A stretch of DNA of 60,000 bases from assembly GCA_905221605.1 (NCBI GenBank), contig CAJNDS010000080.1, positions 876,455 through 936,454 on the forward strand, in the 5' to 3' direction. This DNA is from Symbiodinium natans. Lineage: Eukaryota; Sar; Dinophyceae; Suessiales; Symbiodiniaceae. The translations under genes and the position numbers were made by a program. Each line of letters opens with the position of its first letter. Position 1 is the stretch's first letter. The notes under the pieces were generated by a model. The model did not search any database. It was not told the origin of the DNA and saw nothing but the letters and a program-made list of their open reading frames with translations. Positions 32,240 through 45,297 of the stretch are shown in pieces.

Positions 32240-32507
32240 CTTTCGTGCCGTTACCGTCTGCATGCAGCCACGGCTTCACACCTGGGGTATTGCTGTAGAC
32301 ATCGGGCATGAGTAGCTTCTGGTCTGATTGATCCATTTCAGCAAACCTGAGATCAGAGCACCTAGAACCTGTAGAATCTGACGCAACCCGTTTCTCTAGC
32401 CTTCGCAGAGCGCGCTGACGTGCACAGGCGCCAGCGGCACACGCCGCAGCTGCTCTTTCCGCAGACATGTGGCTGAGGCGGAGCCACCGGAGCCAGCCCA
32501 GGACCGG

Positions 32508-32602
32508 TTTAGGGTTGAGGGTTTAGGGTTTAGGGTTTAGGGTTTAGGGTTTAGGGTTTAGGGTTTAGGGTTTAGGGTTTAGGGTTTAGGGTTTAGGGTT
32601 GA
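32508..32602. repeat. TTTAGGG array
   Basis: About 13 units, with a TTGAGGG variant near the left end and TTGAG at the right. Confidence 0.95.
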
Positions 32603-32668
32603 GTTGCGAGCTGAACTGAGCTCAGCTCAAGCATCTCAGGGTCCAAGGCGAGATGCTTCCAGCATCTG

Positions 32669-32860
32669 CAGAGGTATGTGGCAAAGGAGAGACTTTCAGC
32701 AGAAGTCTCTGATGCAGGCGAGTGCCCAACATGCAATTTCTACCTCCTGAACCGACCCGACGAGGAACGACTTCTTGCTGCTTGCCCGGCGGCTTGTTTG
32801 TCAGCGCCAAGAGCTGCAGACAGGAAACAAAGGCGAGTTGGGTCAAGTGTGGTGTCTGTG
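32669..32860 (+). CDS. Possible exon, product unknown
   Basis: The frame reads YVAKERLSAEVSDAGECPTC, then NFYLLNRPDEERLLAACPA, preceded by a possible acceptor (catctgcagag|gtatg). The composition is protein-like and contains a CPTC pair, but I recognise no family and found no certain donor. A minus-strand frame overlaps, so chance is a real possibility. Confidence 0.2.
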
Positions 32861-34365
32861 CAGCTTTGTGCATTTTCGGACAACGGCCGTACGGTATTGA
32901 CGATGCTCACACACCGAACACCCCAAGCAACCGAAGGCGGGAGGACCGGGAGATATTGGCTTCAATGCGGCGGAGCACATCGCCAACTGACTGATGATCC
33001 CGTATTCTGCACGGCCCCTCTCAGCTCACGAGAGTGTGCCAGGCTGATCATGCACATGGTCGAAGGTCCTGGTCTTCTGACGGAACCGTGGCAGAAGAGA
33101 CTCCAGATCCCGTAGTCTCTTGCATAACAGGCGTCTGCTGAACGGTTTTTAGTGGAGCCGTCATGAAGCGAGTAGTAGGGTCTACTTGCGAGAGCGCAAC
33201 ACGGTGAGATGACGGGCATTGTCACACGGTATGTTGGCGAGATCAGATACCAAGCACCAAGATGTGCGGGAGCTTGTGCAGTTTCTGCCTCACGCGCAAT
33301 GCACCGGCTTTTGCGTGAATGGTAGATGCCTGGGCGCCGTTGCCGAAGTGGAGCAGCAATGGATGTGGCCGCAGCAGTCCGGCCTCGACGCTGTCGCACT
33401 AGCTGGCGACTTTGCTCGTGCTGGGGGATCGAAGCTCGCAACTAGCTCGAAAAGCAAGCCAAACCATGTCACATCACTAGGTGACCTTCCAACGGCTCTT
33501 GCAGCTAGGCCGACGACATGCCGAGAATGCGGCAATCACTGAGCAGCCCAGATTCGAGGGTGGCCCTAAACATGACACACTACTCTGGAGGCGAAGCACG
33601 TGACAGCAGGTACAGCATGTGACAGGGTTGCGCAAGTGGAGCAGTGAAAGGCCAGGTCGGGCTGCAGGTCTTCCGCTAAGTTCTCAAAGATTCAAGCACT
33701 GGAGCACTGGTCAAACTTGGTGAAAGGTCACTTGGTGAAACGGTGCCGTGAAATCGGTTGACATCTACTGCCTTCCCAGCTCAGCGAGGACCCCAGCGTA
33801 TCAGTGGATGTCATACCCATCGGAAAGAGTCCGCACCCATGTCCGCTCGTTGGGAGACGGCGAGGGTTTCAAGCAAGAACGCCTCCAATGACTGCTCAAA
33901 GCCTCGGGACTGTGTCGTTCGTGCACTGTTGGGGCACATGTACACGTCCAGTCATGACCGCTCGCTCTCTTATTCAGCTCTGAGAAATGGACACGTGCGA
34001 GTGCGCAATCAGCCTCACTGCATATATGAACTGCGCTGACCTGCCAATCTCTGCATCCTCATACACGTATGCAAAGACAAAGAATCACCCAACCTGTGAG
34101 GTCTTGCTCTCTGGTATCAAGCAAGCGCCGCTAAGGGCAACCTTTTGAGTGCGGCGGGGGCATCTGAAACTTACGTGCGCTTGGGTCTTTTCAGGCGAGT
34201 GTTGCAACAAAGGGAGGTGTCAGGGCACGAAGTCCGCGCATGCAGAGGTCGCACGCGAAGCTTCTACCCAAAGACCTGATGGTAGGGCTTGCGGGAGCTG
34301 CGCGCCGAGCCGCCGCACAAGTTCGCGCACTTCTGGCGAGACTTGGGGTCAGTGCTCTCCCTTGG
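32861..34365. other. Unique sequence, no supported gene
   Basis: A plus-strand frame at 33219-33542 (DVRELVQFLPHAQCTGFC...) is mildly protein-like, but an overlapping minus-strand frame is just as long. No repeats seen. Confidence 0.35.
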
Positions 34366-34437
34366 GCTTCGTATGCTTCATATGCTTCATATGCTTCATA
34401 TGCTTCATATGCTTCATATGCTTCATATGCTTCATAT
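34366..34437. repeat. 9-bp minisatellite GCTTCATAT x8
   Basis: Eight head-to-tail 9-bp units; the first is GCTTCGTAT and the rest are perfect. A length divisible by three keeps flanking frames open and gives (YAS)n, (MLH)n or (CFI)n. Nothing favours any frame as real. Confidence 0.95.
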
Positions 34438-34439
34438 GG

Positions 34440-36536
34440 CCCAAGAGTCTCAGAGGGGGCCCATGCTGGCCGAGGCTGGCCCCTTTGCTACACAGAGCTG
34501 GAAACGCTGATCGCCAGGCGCAAGCGAGGTCGTTGCGGACACCGCGACTCCGCAACGCTGAGTTCATGTGCTCGTATGGTGGTCTTCGTGGAATTTGCCT
34601 CTTCAGAATTCAGAAAATAGGCCTTCTTGGGCCCGAGTTATTGCTGACCTCGGAACGTCGGAACGCAATGCATGTTACATCTAGAGCACTGGAGTGTCTT
34701 CTGAGTCAGCGATCATGCACCTTGAGTCACAGCAAAGTGTCCGAAGGTCTGGGGGTTCGAGGACAGAGGCATAGGCGGAACGAAGCTGGAACTTGCGACC
34801 CCCCTTTCTAGCAAGTTTTGCAAGTGCGCGCTTTTGAGGTGTGACCCGCCGGAACCCATAGGGCCTGGCACCTACCTCATACAATATGTACCTGCCTGGC
34901 CAATCCGAACTGCAGACGCAAGCTGTGTTTGCAAGCAGTGTGCTGAACATGACTTGTCGTGTGGATGCGCCACTGTAGCAGCTGTAGCACACCGAGTTAG
35001 GCAGCGGCACAACCGCCCAACCGCCATTTTCGCTCGTAAATTCCTTTGGGTGGCTCTGGCTTGCGCTTTTTGCGCTTCTCTACTCGGACCTGGTCGTCTC
35101 CACCTGTTTTGACTTCTCAAGCTGCCCGACTTACCCGACTGACGCACTCATGATTCACATGACACTTGTTGGAGTAATGCTTAACATGCCCTTGGGTGGG
35201 AATGCGAAGAAAAGCGCCATAATTTCGTGTCTCTTGTAAACCACATCGGTTTGTTCTGCTTTCTCGTAGAGCCCTCGAGAAGCACAGCCCAACCTCATCG
35301 CACAGGCCAATGCCCGGTGAGAGTGCGTCGCGATGGCAAAGCGCACGTGCGTTGGCTTGAAAGCACGCTGCCTGGAAACTTCGTCTAGCCAACTTCCAGC
35401 AGGGATGATGCTCTGCATGTCGTGACCGACTTGAACACGTTCTCTAAACCCTGCCCTACACCCAAACACTCCCCAAGAAACTTCCGAGAGGTGCAAAAAG
35501 CGCTCAAGCGGCTCAAGGCCTCAAGGCCTCAGGGCAGCGGGACAAGGGGACAAGGGAGCGAGGTGGGGCTCGGCACGTGCATGTAGATGCGGCAGTGCTT
35601 GAGCAGGGCGAGGGCAAGCAAAGGGAACCATAGGGGGCAAGGGGGACTAGTAGAGGAGAGGCTCTCCGGCTGCGCCTATGGGGCCTAGCAGGGAGCGCCC
35701 AGGCGCACATGGCAGAGCAGCCGCCACTGGCTTCTGCGACCAGTGGTTTAACGCACCAAGGCCGAAGCTGCTGTTTGCTTGTTTGGAGCATCTTAGAGCA
35801 TCTTCGCAGATGAAAAGTGGCTCTTGAACGTGTAGTGGCCGTGTACTGCAAGCAGGGGATGACCCGAGGTTTTTGGAAGAAACGCCTTCCCTACCTTCTG
35901 CAGGCGCAAGGACAAAACAACACAAGGGGAGCAGTCGGAGCACTGAAGCAAGTCGTATTTCAATTCAACCGAGTAAAGGCGAGCTATGCGCTGGCCGAGC
36001 TTCAGATGGTGCCGAATTCTGCCACGACCGGCTTTTTACCTGTCAATGGGGTGAGATAGGTAGAGGGGACTGACGCCTGCTTGACGTGTCACCTTCAGGG
36101 CACCGAACACTGCGCGCTCACATATTGCAGGTCAGGAGCCGAACACAAGCGACTGTCTAAGCCTATGCTCGCTTCTGCTTGCGTCAGCCCCATGTCAACC
36201 ATCTCGGTCCCCCGGCACGCAACTCGGGGCGTGAGGCCCGCTGTGAAAATGCGCACATGCACGAGGGAGCTGGGCATCCGTCGAGCGTGCTCACGCAAAC
36301 TGATCTAACTGCTGGCTTCTGCCAAGAAACGAGAGGTCCTGAAGCGCCAGGCCACGACCGCCACACTTGGCAAGCGGCACACAAGCATTCGCAAGTCATC
36401 CCTGAGAAACTGTAGTTTGAAATGTGGGCCTCGTCCACAAGCCGTTGGGGACTGGAGTTTCCAGCAGGACACGCTGTGCAAGTTTCATTCAGGGAGGGCT
36501 GAGATGATAGAGCCCAGCCTAGTAGAAACACTCTCA
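34440..36536. other. Unique sequence, no supported gene
   Basis: 35505-35560 has a short irregular CTCAAGGC repeat followed by GGGACAAGG repeats. Otherwise no repeat or convincing frame. Confidence 0.4.
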
Positions 36537-37735
36537 GGACGTTCGGACAACTACTGACACGGCAGCACATCTGCAGGGCTCTTTGCAGTGATGTTCAAAG
36601 GGGGCGGGGGCCCATGTGACCTCCAAGGGCAACATGCATGGCGATGCGAAACGATGAGCGGCATGTCCTGTCTGGCACCGCCTGGCAAGCTCTTCTCCAG
36701 CTTGAAACCGGCTTTTTGGAGCGAGCTTGGGAAGCACAGGCCAGCGCAGACCTCTCGCCTCATGTGAGCCATGCAGCGGAAAGCCCCAGACAAAGCCCAA
36801 CAGCCCCATGCCAGCGCTGCTTCAACTCAAAGGGCAAGAGTCAACTTGAAGTGAGAGCGAACATATGGCCCTTCATCCAACCCTCAAGGCAGGTAGCGGG
36901 CTTTAAGTGAGGGCGGTGTCGACCCCTTCATTTGAGTCAGCTGTCGCTACTGACACTACCGTCGCCGCCGTCGACGTCAATGTGACAAAAACCGTGTGGA
37001 GTTGACAAGATTTACATAAAGTTTACATGGTGGCAAGACAAGGCAAAACAGCGAACTAGACGATCTACTTGAAGCAGGAGAAAGGCCTCGATCCAAGGCA
37101 AGTGTGTGGAACGACATGTGGCCTTAAGGCCAAGGCGCAAAAGTGAGGGAGGAGTCTGTCAGTCTTAACACTTCAAGTGCTGCACGGCCACTCGCCTGTT
37201 GCGTCCTTATGAAGAAAGCGCTGCTCAGGTCTTAGGCTGCTAGGGCACGGATATTAGGGGCGTGGCAGGTTCTCTTTTGCACGCGCTGGCAAATCTCGCG
37301 GATTTTGAAATCAATATTTTCGGGTTTTCGGGTTTGAGGTAGAAAGAGCAGCTTGGTGAGATGCCCGGGGTCCACGGGGCCTTGATGGATGTCATAGCAT
37401 GCCCGAAGATTCGGCGCACGGAAATGGGCAAGGAACACAGAGAGCCACAACAATCGGCCCAGAGGCCACAATCAAGTGGGTGTCGTCACTGTTGCAAAGG
37501 GCAGACAGATCCCCATCAACTCCTGAATGGCCGCGCGTGGCCAAACGCCAGCCACGCCAGCCTGCGAGCTCATTCAGGAGAGATCAGTCCTCGCCCTGGC
37601 TGCCTTTTGCCAACTAAGGCCAACCCGCTGTTTCGATTCAAAGTCAAGTTGCTGTCCACCGGGCGTCTCGTAGCTGAGCTGTGCAAGGCCACACCAAGGA
37701 TGCGAAGTGACCATGGCATCTGAATGCTGGGAACG
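36537..37735. repeat. 1.2-kb duplicated segment, copy 2
   Basis: Direct copy of 27805-29000. The left part differs by several small indels (for example a missing GACTC near 36697 and a shortened G tract near 36600). The right part is closer to identity, with a few substitutions per 100 bp. Confidence 0.85.
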
Positions 37736-38534
37736 ACCGGCGCAAACGGACCAATCTAAGAAAGGGTTGGCAAGAAGAGCCTCACTGAGCCCTGCCCCAA
37801 GTGGACTTCATCAACCTTGCAGGTGTGTGCTACCTGGGGGGGCAATGGAAAAGGAACAGCGCGGGCGGCAGATGCTAAGCAGCAAAGGCGACACTAGATG
37901 ATCCCCTCCAGGGCAATGACAGACATCCCAACGAGAGCTCTGTTTCGGGTCAGCTGTGGCCAAAACCTGCTAAAGAATACTTAGTCTGGGGAGCTTGATC
38001 TGGTCCTACACAGGGCTCACGCAGGGCCATACACGGGACCTGCGAACCCACACAGGCCCGAAGAGGTATTTAGGGCATGCTTTTGGCCACGCTTTGCTTC
38101 TTTCGATCTCTGGAAGTAGCTCCGATTTGGCCTTGGCGCCTGATGGGCCCTTGACTCGTGTGACGTTTCCGATTGGCATTTTGCCGCTCCGAACCCAAGC
38201 TCAAGTTTAGGGTTCAGGGTCGAACTCAGGCTTTGTTGTCAGAGCCTTACTTTCTGAAACCAAAGCCCAGCTGTGCATGAAGGGGCAAGGATGGATTCCA
38301 GCCGTGTCTAACGCTGACGCCACGCACACTACATACGCCCGATACGCCCGATGTGCCACACATGCCACCCTACCTCTGCTCTTCTTCGTGGACCCTTAGC
38401 CTGCCACGATCTCGGTTCTGGTACAGGACCATGCTTAGGAAGTTGCATGTTATGTCTCAAAGCTGGGCACATGACTCCATGTTTCAAGGCACTCGAACTC
38501 GTACGACGGAGGTCCTGAAAGGTTGTACCCCTGA
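37736..38534. other. Unique sequence, no supported gene
   Basis: No structure seen beyond short frames. Confidence 0.35.
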
Positions 38535-38774
38535 ATGGGCCCCATGCAGGGTCCGCAAGAGGACGTTTTGGAAGACAATGAAGCCCTGCGCCTTGCGAAC
38601 CTGACGAGATCCCAAAAGAGGAAGCGCAAAGTGGGCCTTTGCCTCGTGCACCCTAATGCCACGAGCAACTGCAAGCTTTTATGTCCACTCTGGACGACTC
38701 CAGGGCTTCTGCAAGAGTCTCCAACGAATTTGATGAAAGACACGGCTTGTATGGCTGCTGAAGGAGTAAGTTAA
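38535..38774 (+). CDS. Possible terminal exon, product unknown
   Basis: A 79-codon frame with an acidic stretch (EDVLEDNEAL), a basic NLS-like cluster (RSQKRKRKV) and an N-glycosylation-like NATS. No family recognised. A 97-codon minus-strand frame overlaps, so a chance frame is possible. Confidence 0.2.
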   Translation: MGPMQGPQEDVLEDNEALRLANLTRSQKRKRKVGLCLVHPNATSNCKLLCPLWTTPGLLQESPTNLMKDTACMAAEGVS

Positions 38775-39582
38775 GGAAGCCGGTTTTGAAGGGCGCGTCA
38801 GCTATGGTGAGGCTCGCGCGTGATAGCTTCTGCCAGAGGGTTATGTGCGACGTAGCCCGAGGTCGCGGGAGAACCGTTCATACGGCAGTGAACGCGTACA
38901 GCACACAATCACAGATGGCACGAGCTGCACGAACTGCACGAGCTTAACAATTGCATGGAAAATACGCGCGCTTCTGCATTTTGCCTTTCGCAAGCTGTGG
39001 CGCAGAGATGTCCAGAGCGCCTGTGCACCAGGGCGCGGTATCCCGGTATCGCATCAGGATGCGCAAGATCATCTCAATTTACAGCCCCACACCGGCTTCC
39101 AACGAGTTTGGGGCTGCAAAAATTGGGCTTTAGGGTGAGGCGCGCTTCAGGATGCGACGTGTATGATGTGTTTTGTTTCCGTATCACCCCAAACGCAACG
39201 AACCCTCCCCCCCCACCCCGCCCACCCCACCCCAAACCACTCCCACCAGTGCTGCTGGCGGCATACTTAAACAACCAAGTTAGCAATTGGGATGAGTAGG
39301 CTGCCGGGGACTTGCAGCGACCATTGCAATCTCTGGTGCGCTGACTGATCTGAACTGATGGCGCCCTACTGGGGAAGCATCTCAAAGCACTTCACATGCG
39401 AAAAGGAGCAGCTCCCCAGCATGCGACACGAGAACAGGCACTCCGCACAACAAAATCAACAAGCACACGAATCCATGGGCATATGTACAATATGGGTCCG
39501 ATGCAATCGGGGAATGTGACGCCTTGCTCCTTGCATGCGCCGGTGGGCTTTGATCAGGTCAAGGCGGCGGGATTCTGGTCTT
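38775..39582. other. Unique sequence, no supported gene
   Basis: A short C-rich run is at 39206-39245. No supported frame or repeat. Confidence 0.35.
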
Positions 39583-39690
39583 AGGGTTTAGGGTTTAGGG
39601 TTTAGGGTTTAGGGTTTAGGGTTTAGGGTTTAGGGTTTAGGGTTTAGGGTTTAGGGTTTAGGGTTTAGGGTTTAGGGTTTAGGGTTTAGG
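39583..39690. repeat. TTTAGGG array, near-perfect
   Basis: About 15 uniform units ending in TTTAGGGGGAAAG. Its uniformity suggests recent insertion or homogenisation. Confidence 0.95.
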
Positions 39691-42600
39691 GGGAAAGTGA
39701 TGCAAACGATACAGATGGCTTGGGAATTCGTTGGCCCCGTCCTTGCAATCTCGCCGGAAAAGCGCAAAGAAGGGATCCCTGCGTCCCTTGCAAGTTTGCG
39801 GTCACGGTGAACACGGTGAACACGGTGATGACAGTGATGGGCTGCGCAGGCGCAATCGGCCGCCACTTGCAGAGGTTGTGGCTTACGCGGTGTCTGAGTG
39901 CAGAGACGCCACTGCGGCACCCCGCTTCGGCGAGGACACAAAGCAAGGCTGCGAATGGCTTCTTAAGTTTTGGTGGCCCGCGGGCCTTCCGACCTTGTCG
40001 CTTCTGTACACACCCACTGCCCAACACCCCAACTGCAACGACGAAACGACCGATCACCCCAAGCCGCTCTCGTGGAAGCGTCGCCGACCGCATACCCAAA
40101 GCACAGCGGCTTCAGCAGTTGCGATTCTGAGTGCCAACTTCTCTCGTTGAACCCGTTCGCTTGGGCCGGGCTATTGTGTTGTGCTTCCTACACACTGATG
40201 ACCTGAACGAAGTGCTGAAGTACGATAAATTTGCGGACGGCCTTCTTCGAGGTCGGCACAGATCAAATCAAGCTACAAGACAGATGCGGAGCCATGCGGT
40301 CGAAGATCCAAGTCTTCATGGAACTTCACCATTGTGGACATCGTTGCGGGCAAACATGTTGCTTCAGGCTCAGAATCGGGCACCTCGTGCCCCCGCAGGC
40401 TGAGGCTTTGAGCTTCAATGACTGGAGACCGTGGGACAGGCTCCTGTTGCTGAGGACATGGACATACATGGACACTTTCAACGGAACCAAATGCCCGCAG
40501 GAGTCCGACAAGATAGCAAAGTGCTGGCAAGTGATAACAAGGAGGCTGAGAAGCTCGCAAGCGGCGGCTGTACGCTGAAGAGACTTGGACGCACTCATCC
40601 ACACCTCTGCATATATCTTCAAGGCGCCAGTCACGTGATGGATCAAACAGCTTTTGAGCTTGAGGTCTCCAGGTAGATTGCATGCCATTGGTGCCAGAGG
40701 GACTCCACACGGTTCTGAGTGGCATGCCAATGGTGTATCACCATGAACGACCGGAATAAATCCAATGTTCACACTAGTGAGCTTGGCCAAACCCTTTCGA
40801 TGCTTGATCTTGTCCCTGTCTGCGCTGATGTGTCTCAGTTACTTCTGGAAGACTGTTTTGGCAGCAGCAGGGACACGACGGCAGCAACCTTCAGACCTCG
40901 CCGTCACAGCTTCCACTCCGCGGTAGCCGCCCACTGCAACATGACTTTCACCTGTGCACAGAGTCTCTCGGTCGGGTTAGTCAGTGAGCCTCAGCCTCAC
41001 GGGAAGGCAAAAAGACACTCCGAAAGACATAGGAAACACGAACCTCGAGAAAGTCTTGGGGTAAGGGTGGGAATGCCAAGTCTCCTCACTGCCTGGAGGA
41101 CTCACGACAAGTTGTGCAAAACGAGCAGCGAGCCCTGTAGCCTTGTTCAGCGCCTCGCGTGCTCACCCTGGTACGTGTCCAGATGCTCAGTAGCCCCAGG
41201 GCGCTGCAGGACTCGCAGTCGGCGCTGGCAAACTGTTTGTAAGTGAGGACGGTAGCTGCTAGCGGCTTTGCTGTGCTGGTTCAGCAAAAACCTTGCCAAT
41301 GCCTTCCGTATCTGGTTTAATTATCCTAGATGGCACACGGATGCCTCCGACTCTCCATTTCCTCTTTCTGCGTTTGCGGAAAGCGAGGCCAGGATTTCAT
41401 TGCGAGATATTGCGGCCCAAGCGACATGATCTTACAGCCCAGACCCCATCAAATCCATCAAGAACCGTTGTGACCGTTTACGGCCTCGTTCTCGCGTGGT
41501 GAGAAGAGGGTTTACCCTTCTGCACCCGAGGCGCCGACGGCGAAGGGGCACATGGCTCCGCACAGAAATCGGAGAAAGTGATGCAGTGGCTCCTGTCATC
41601 GCTGCATCGTATGCCCCACAGTGATGTAGCTTGGCAAGCAAGGTCTGAAGCAACTATACGGATCTAGTAGGCATTTGGGCCCCCAAGGGCCCTTTTCATC
41701 CGAGCACCCAGTCCTCTCCAATGGGTTCTCTTGACCCTCAGACCCTGGAATCCTAGACATCCCTGAAGCATCCCTTAGGCGCGTGTCTTCTGAGAACGGT
41801 TGCGTTTGCAGAACACAGGGATCTCCCCTTGAATCGTCTGTGAAGGTCTAGGATGGCATCACTTCTTCCGACCAGGAGCTTTGCACGGAGGATCCTTTCA
41901 AAAAGGTTGCGGGGCTGTGCCCCCTACCCAAGCCCGGGGCCTAACATGCAATCTGGACACCCTGAACCTTATGCGAACCTCAGGGAAGCATGTTGAAAAG
42001 CACTGGGCAGGGCGAAGAATCAGCCTCCTTGTACCCAGCTCCCTGGCATCAGCTTGGGGAGTCAACGATTTCAGGCTCTCTTCCGGCTGCGAGGTGCTTG
42101 AAAACATGCCGGGCTCCATTTAAAGTCCCCAGACGTAAACAACGCCAAGGCGACTTCAACGGTTTAGGGCGCTGTTTCGGCAGGGTGGAGGCCGGGCGCC
42201 ACGATAGGTATCACAAAAAGACGGAGCACAGCACGAGCGCAAGCGGCTCTAGTGACGTGAGTGATGGCATGGCATGAAGCGCTCGCAGCATCCATGCTAG
42301 AATCTAAGCCGCAACCCCTGACCTGCAGCCACATCTGCACGGCGTAAACCGATGGCTGCTCTCTGCTCAACAGGCACCTCAAACTACACCTGACTACTTC
42401 TCCTGTTCGCGGCAAGAATCGACGCTGCAAACTGCCTCGGCAAGGAGTTGGCGGGCAAAGGCCTTGGCCGAGCGCACGCAGGTTGACCAACCCCGGAATC
42501 TGCAAGCCAAGTGCGGCGTGAGCGGGGAGAGCGAGGGAGCGAGAAGAAGAGGAAGAGCTCGTCGAGCCCCTTTTTGCAAGCACCTTTTGTTGAAACACTG

Positions 42601-43311
42601 GAGAAGCTGGGTCAGGTGGCTCAGCACTGCGCGGTCAGAGAGACATGCGGCTTGTCAAGGCCTAGTCCGCCCATGAGGGAGCCTACCCCTGGGACCCCTG
42701 CAACACAGTGTTGCACTTCCCAGGCGGTGCAGAAACGATGGCCTCTGCATTGTGCTGCCACGCAGATATACACATTTCACACACGTCTGACTATATCAGG
42801 AACGCGCAGATCAGTCCAAGAGTGGACGCATACATCTCCAAGGAGCAATCATCGAAAGGATCCCACGACAATTTCAGCATCGTGGCTTCGGCTCTGCTGA
42901 CTCTACTGCGTCTCCACAGCCAAGAAGGAATTCATGAATGAACCCGACCTCTGTGGCACGCAAGTCTGAACACACAGGGACATGTCCACCAAGCTGACGC
43001 GATTGTCGGCTTGGTGCTTGTTGCTTCGCCACGTCACATGAAGGGCTTGGTCCCCAGACCGTGAGCGAAGGATGTGCCGCTGTTGCCGGGGCTTGCCCTT
43101 GCTGGCAGCTTTGAAAATGTCATGGCTGACTCAAGCTCTCGTGCACGACCAGGCATGGCGCATGGGGCTCAGGGGACGCTAGTCCATCGTGACTTCCAGA
43201 GCACCTAATCCAGTCAGCACACAGCTTTGCGGCTCCTGCCACAGGCAACGGGGGGAGGAAACCACGCGGAAACCACACACTGGCCTTGCAGGAGACACCG
43301 GAGACACCCCG
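39691..43311. other. Long unique region, only chance-level frames
   Basis: 39731-40150 and 40231-40578 (plus strand) have protein-like stretches such as AEVVAYAVSECRDATAAPRF and KIQVFMELHHCGHRCGQTCC. Equally long frames lie opposite and I cannot join them. 39804-39836 holds three ACGGTGA units and a variant. No telomere-type array in this 3.6 kb. Confidence 0.35.
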
Positions 43312-43419
43312 CACCCCATGCACCCCATGCACCCCATGCACCCCATGCACCCCATGCACCCCATGCACCCCATGCACCCCATGCACCCCATGCACCCCAT
43401 GCACCCCATGCACCCCAAG
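43312..43419. repeat. 9-bp minisatellite CACCCCATG x12
   Basis: Eleven perfect units plus one CACCCCAAG. No frame of the unit contains a stop on either strand, so all six frames read through it (HPM, TPC, PHA; HGV, MGC, WGA). Confidence 0.95.
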
Positions 43420-45297
43420 CATGCAGGAGCTTGGCACAAGGAGTGCGCATCGAGCGAGCCTGGCGAGGAAAGTGCTGACCTCAGCGTCTTCAGCTTCGCC
43501 GCGGTCCTCGAGGCTGGTGCTGGGTCGAGGCGTCAGCGCTAACTCTTTCTTGACGAAACACCGCACGTTGCGCCCATAAGAAGCCTAAACTCTAACGTCG
43601 CCTTGCACACGCAGCGAATGTAGTGTTTGCGGCCTGGATGAGGGAAACATCTAGGCCTGGTGGCCTTGACGGCTCTTTGGCTTGCGCATGCTGGCAGACA
43701 TGCCTGGCGTCCCTGCAGCGCCTTCGAGTTTGCCCGAAACACACTAGCTCGCGCGAAGCGCGAAGCGCGAAGGCGGAGGAAGAGGAAGAACCTGCATCAC
43801 AGATGTTCTCAAAGAGCCAGCAACAAAGCCTTCCGAAAGATCAATTAAGGTGCAGCAATAAGAACTGCACGCGGAGGTGAAGAAAGACCAAGAGGCATCC
43901 CTCTCGTGCCCTCAGAGGCAGCAGGGAACTTGATTTTCTCTGCTGCAGGTCGCGGAGGGACATGAGGCTGCACCTAGAGGTCTCTCATGGTCTCTCTAAA
44001 TCATGGTTCCTTTCTGGGGTTCTGTCTTAAAAAATGGAGACCCTATGTTTAGGGCCCCCAAGAACAGGACCATAGCTTAGAGAACTGCCCACATGTTGAA
44101 CGCAGCTCTCACCGTGCCTGGATGCGAGGCGCTGCGAGCAGAGCCCCATCAAAGAAGGTCCTCGTAGGACACCCTTTGGGTCATCTGCCCGCCCTCCCTA
44201 CCCGCTCTTCAACCTTCGGCTTCAACCACTCACAGAACTTCAAAGACCATGGACGCGAGTTTGTTGCCGCACCCAGCTTGCGCCCACAAAGGCCGCTACT
44301 GTGGAGAAGGGAGGGCAAAGGCACCCCGGCGACTGGAGGCAAAGGGCGTGTGGGGCGTCTTCTTCCCCGCCACTTACGCTGTGACTCACAGATCTTCGAA
44401 GTCATTCCGGAAGTCTCTGCCAGCCGTCTCTGCAGTAGATGTAGCCGTTCCGGAGCAAAGCCCTGCAAAGCCCTCAGACTGGATCAGGTTGCATGAATTC
44501 TCAGGGGGCCTGTGGCCTGCGTGTGAGAGAAGAATAGGGATTTTCGGGTTTGGGGTTTAGGAGACTGGAATGGAGAACCGGGGCCGTACTCGCGGGGCGC
44601 CCCGCGCTCAGTTGCCAGGAAATTGTGAACAGAGAGAACAGCATGCTGTCGACACCTTCAATGGAATCTAGGAATCTTGAGTCGAAGCCATGCGAACCGG
44701 GCCAAAAAAGGTTCGGATGGGACTGGAAAGCCGCAGCGCCAGTGCAAGGGTGGCGAGGGCATGACGCCTTGTTGTGGCGAGTCAATACTTTGTAACGTTT
44801 CGCAGCCGTCAGAATGCTGGTCACCTGAGCCTGCTGGCTCACTATTCGACCTTGACAGGCTGTCACGTACGCAAAGAACAAATCCCCCTGTCAGTGCCTA
44901 GCCCTTCGCCTGCCCTCCGCCAGACTCCCCCAAACCAACACCTCTTGCTAAACCTCTAAGAACATTAGGCCAGCAGGGGGTGAAGGTGGGTTCGACGCTG
45001 ACGCTAAGGCACTCTTATGTATGTGATCGACCCGCGCACGGGTTGCATTGGGCTTCGGGTGATTTGTCGGCGCCAAGCGCTCATGCCACCCCGGTAAGCT
45101 TGCCCTATAGCAGCCTCCGTAAACCCAGATCTAGTCCATAAAGTCTATGCTTCTACACTTGTCTGGTGGACACTCTTGCACAAGCGGAAACATGAAGGGT
45201 TAGCTGGCCGCAACCGAGCAGGCCCCGACTGCGTCACCCGTTCGCGTGACAGTGGGACCACGAGCAACAGCAACGACATCTGTGATGCCAAGGCGCT
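43420..45297. other. Unique sequence, no supported gene
   Basis: CGCGAAG occurs about four times near 43749-43772. Frames of 60-126 codons overlap on both strands near 44122-44880 without recognisable domains. Confidence 0.35.
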
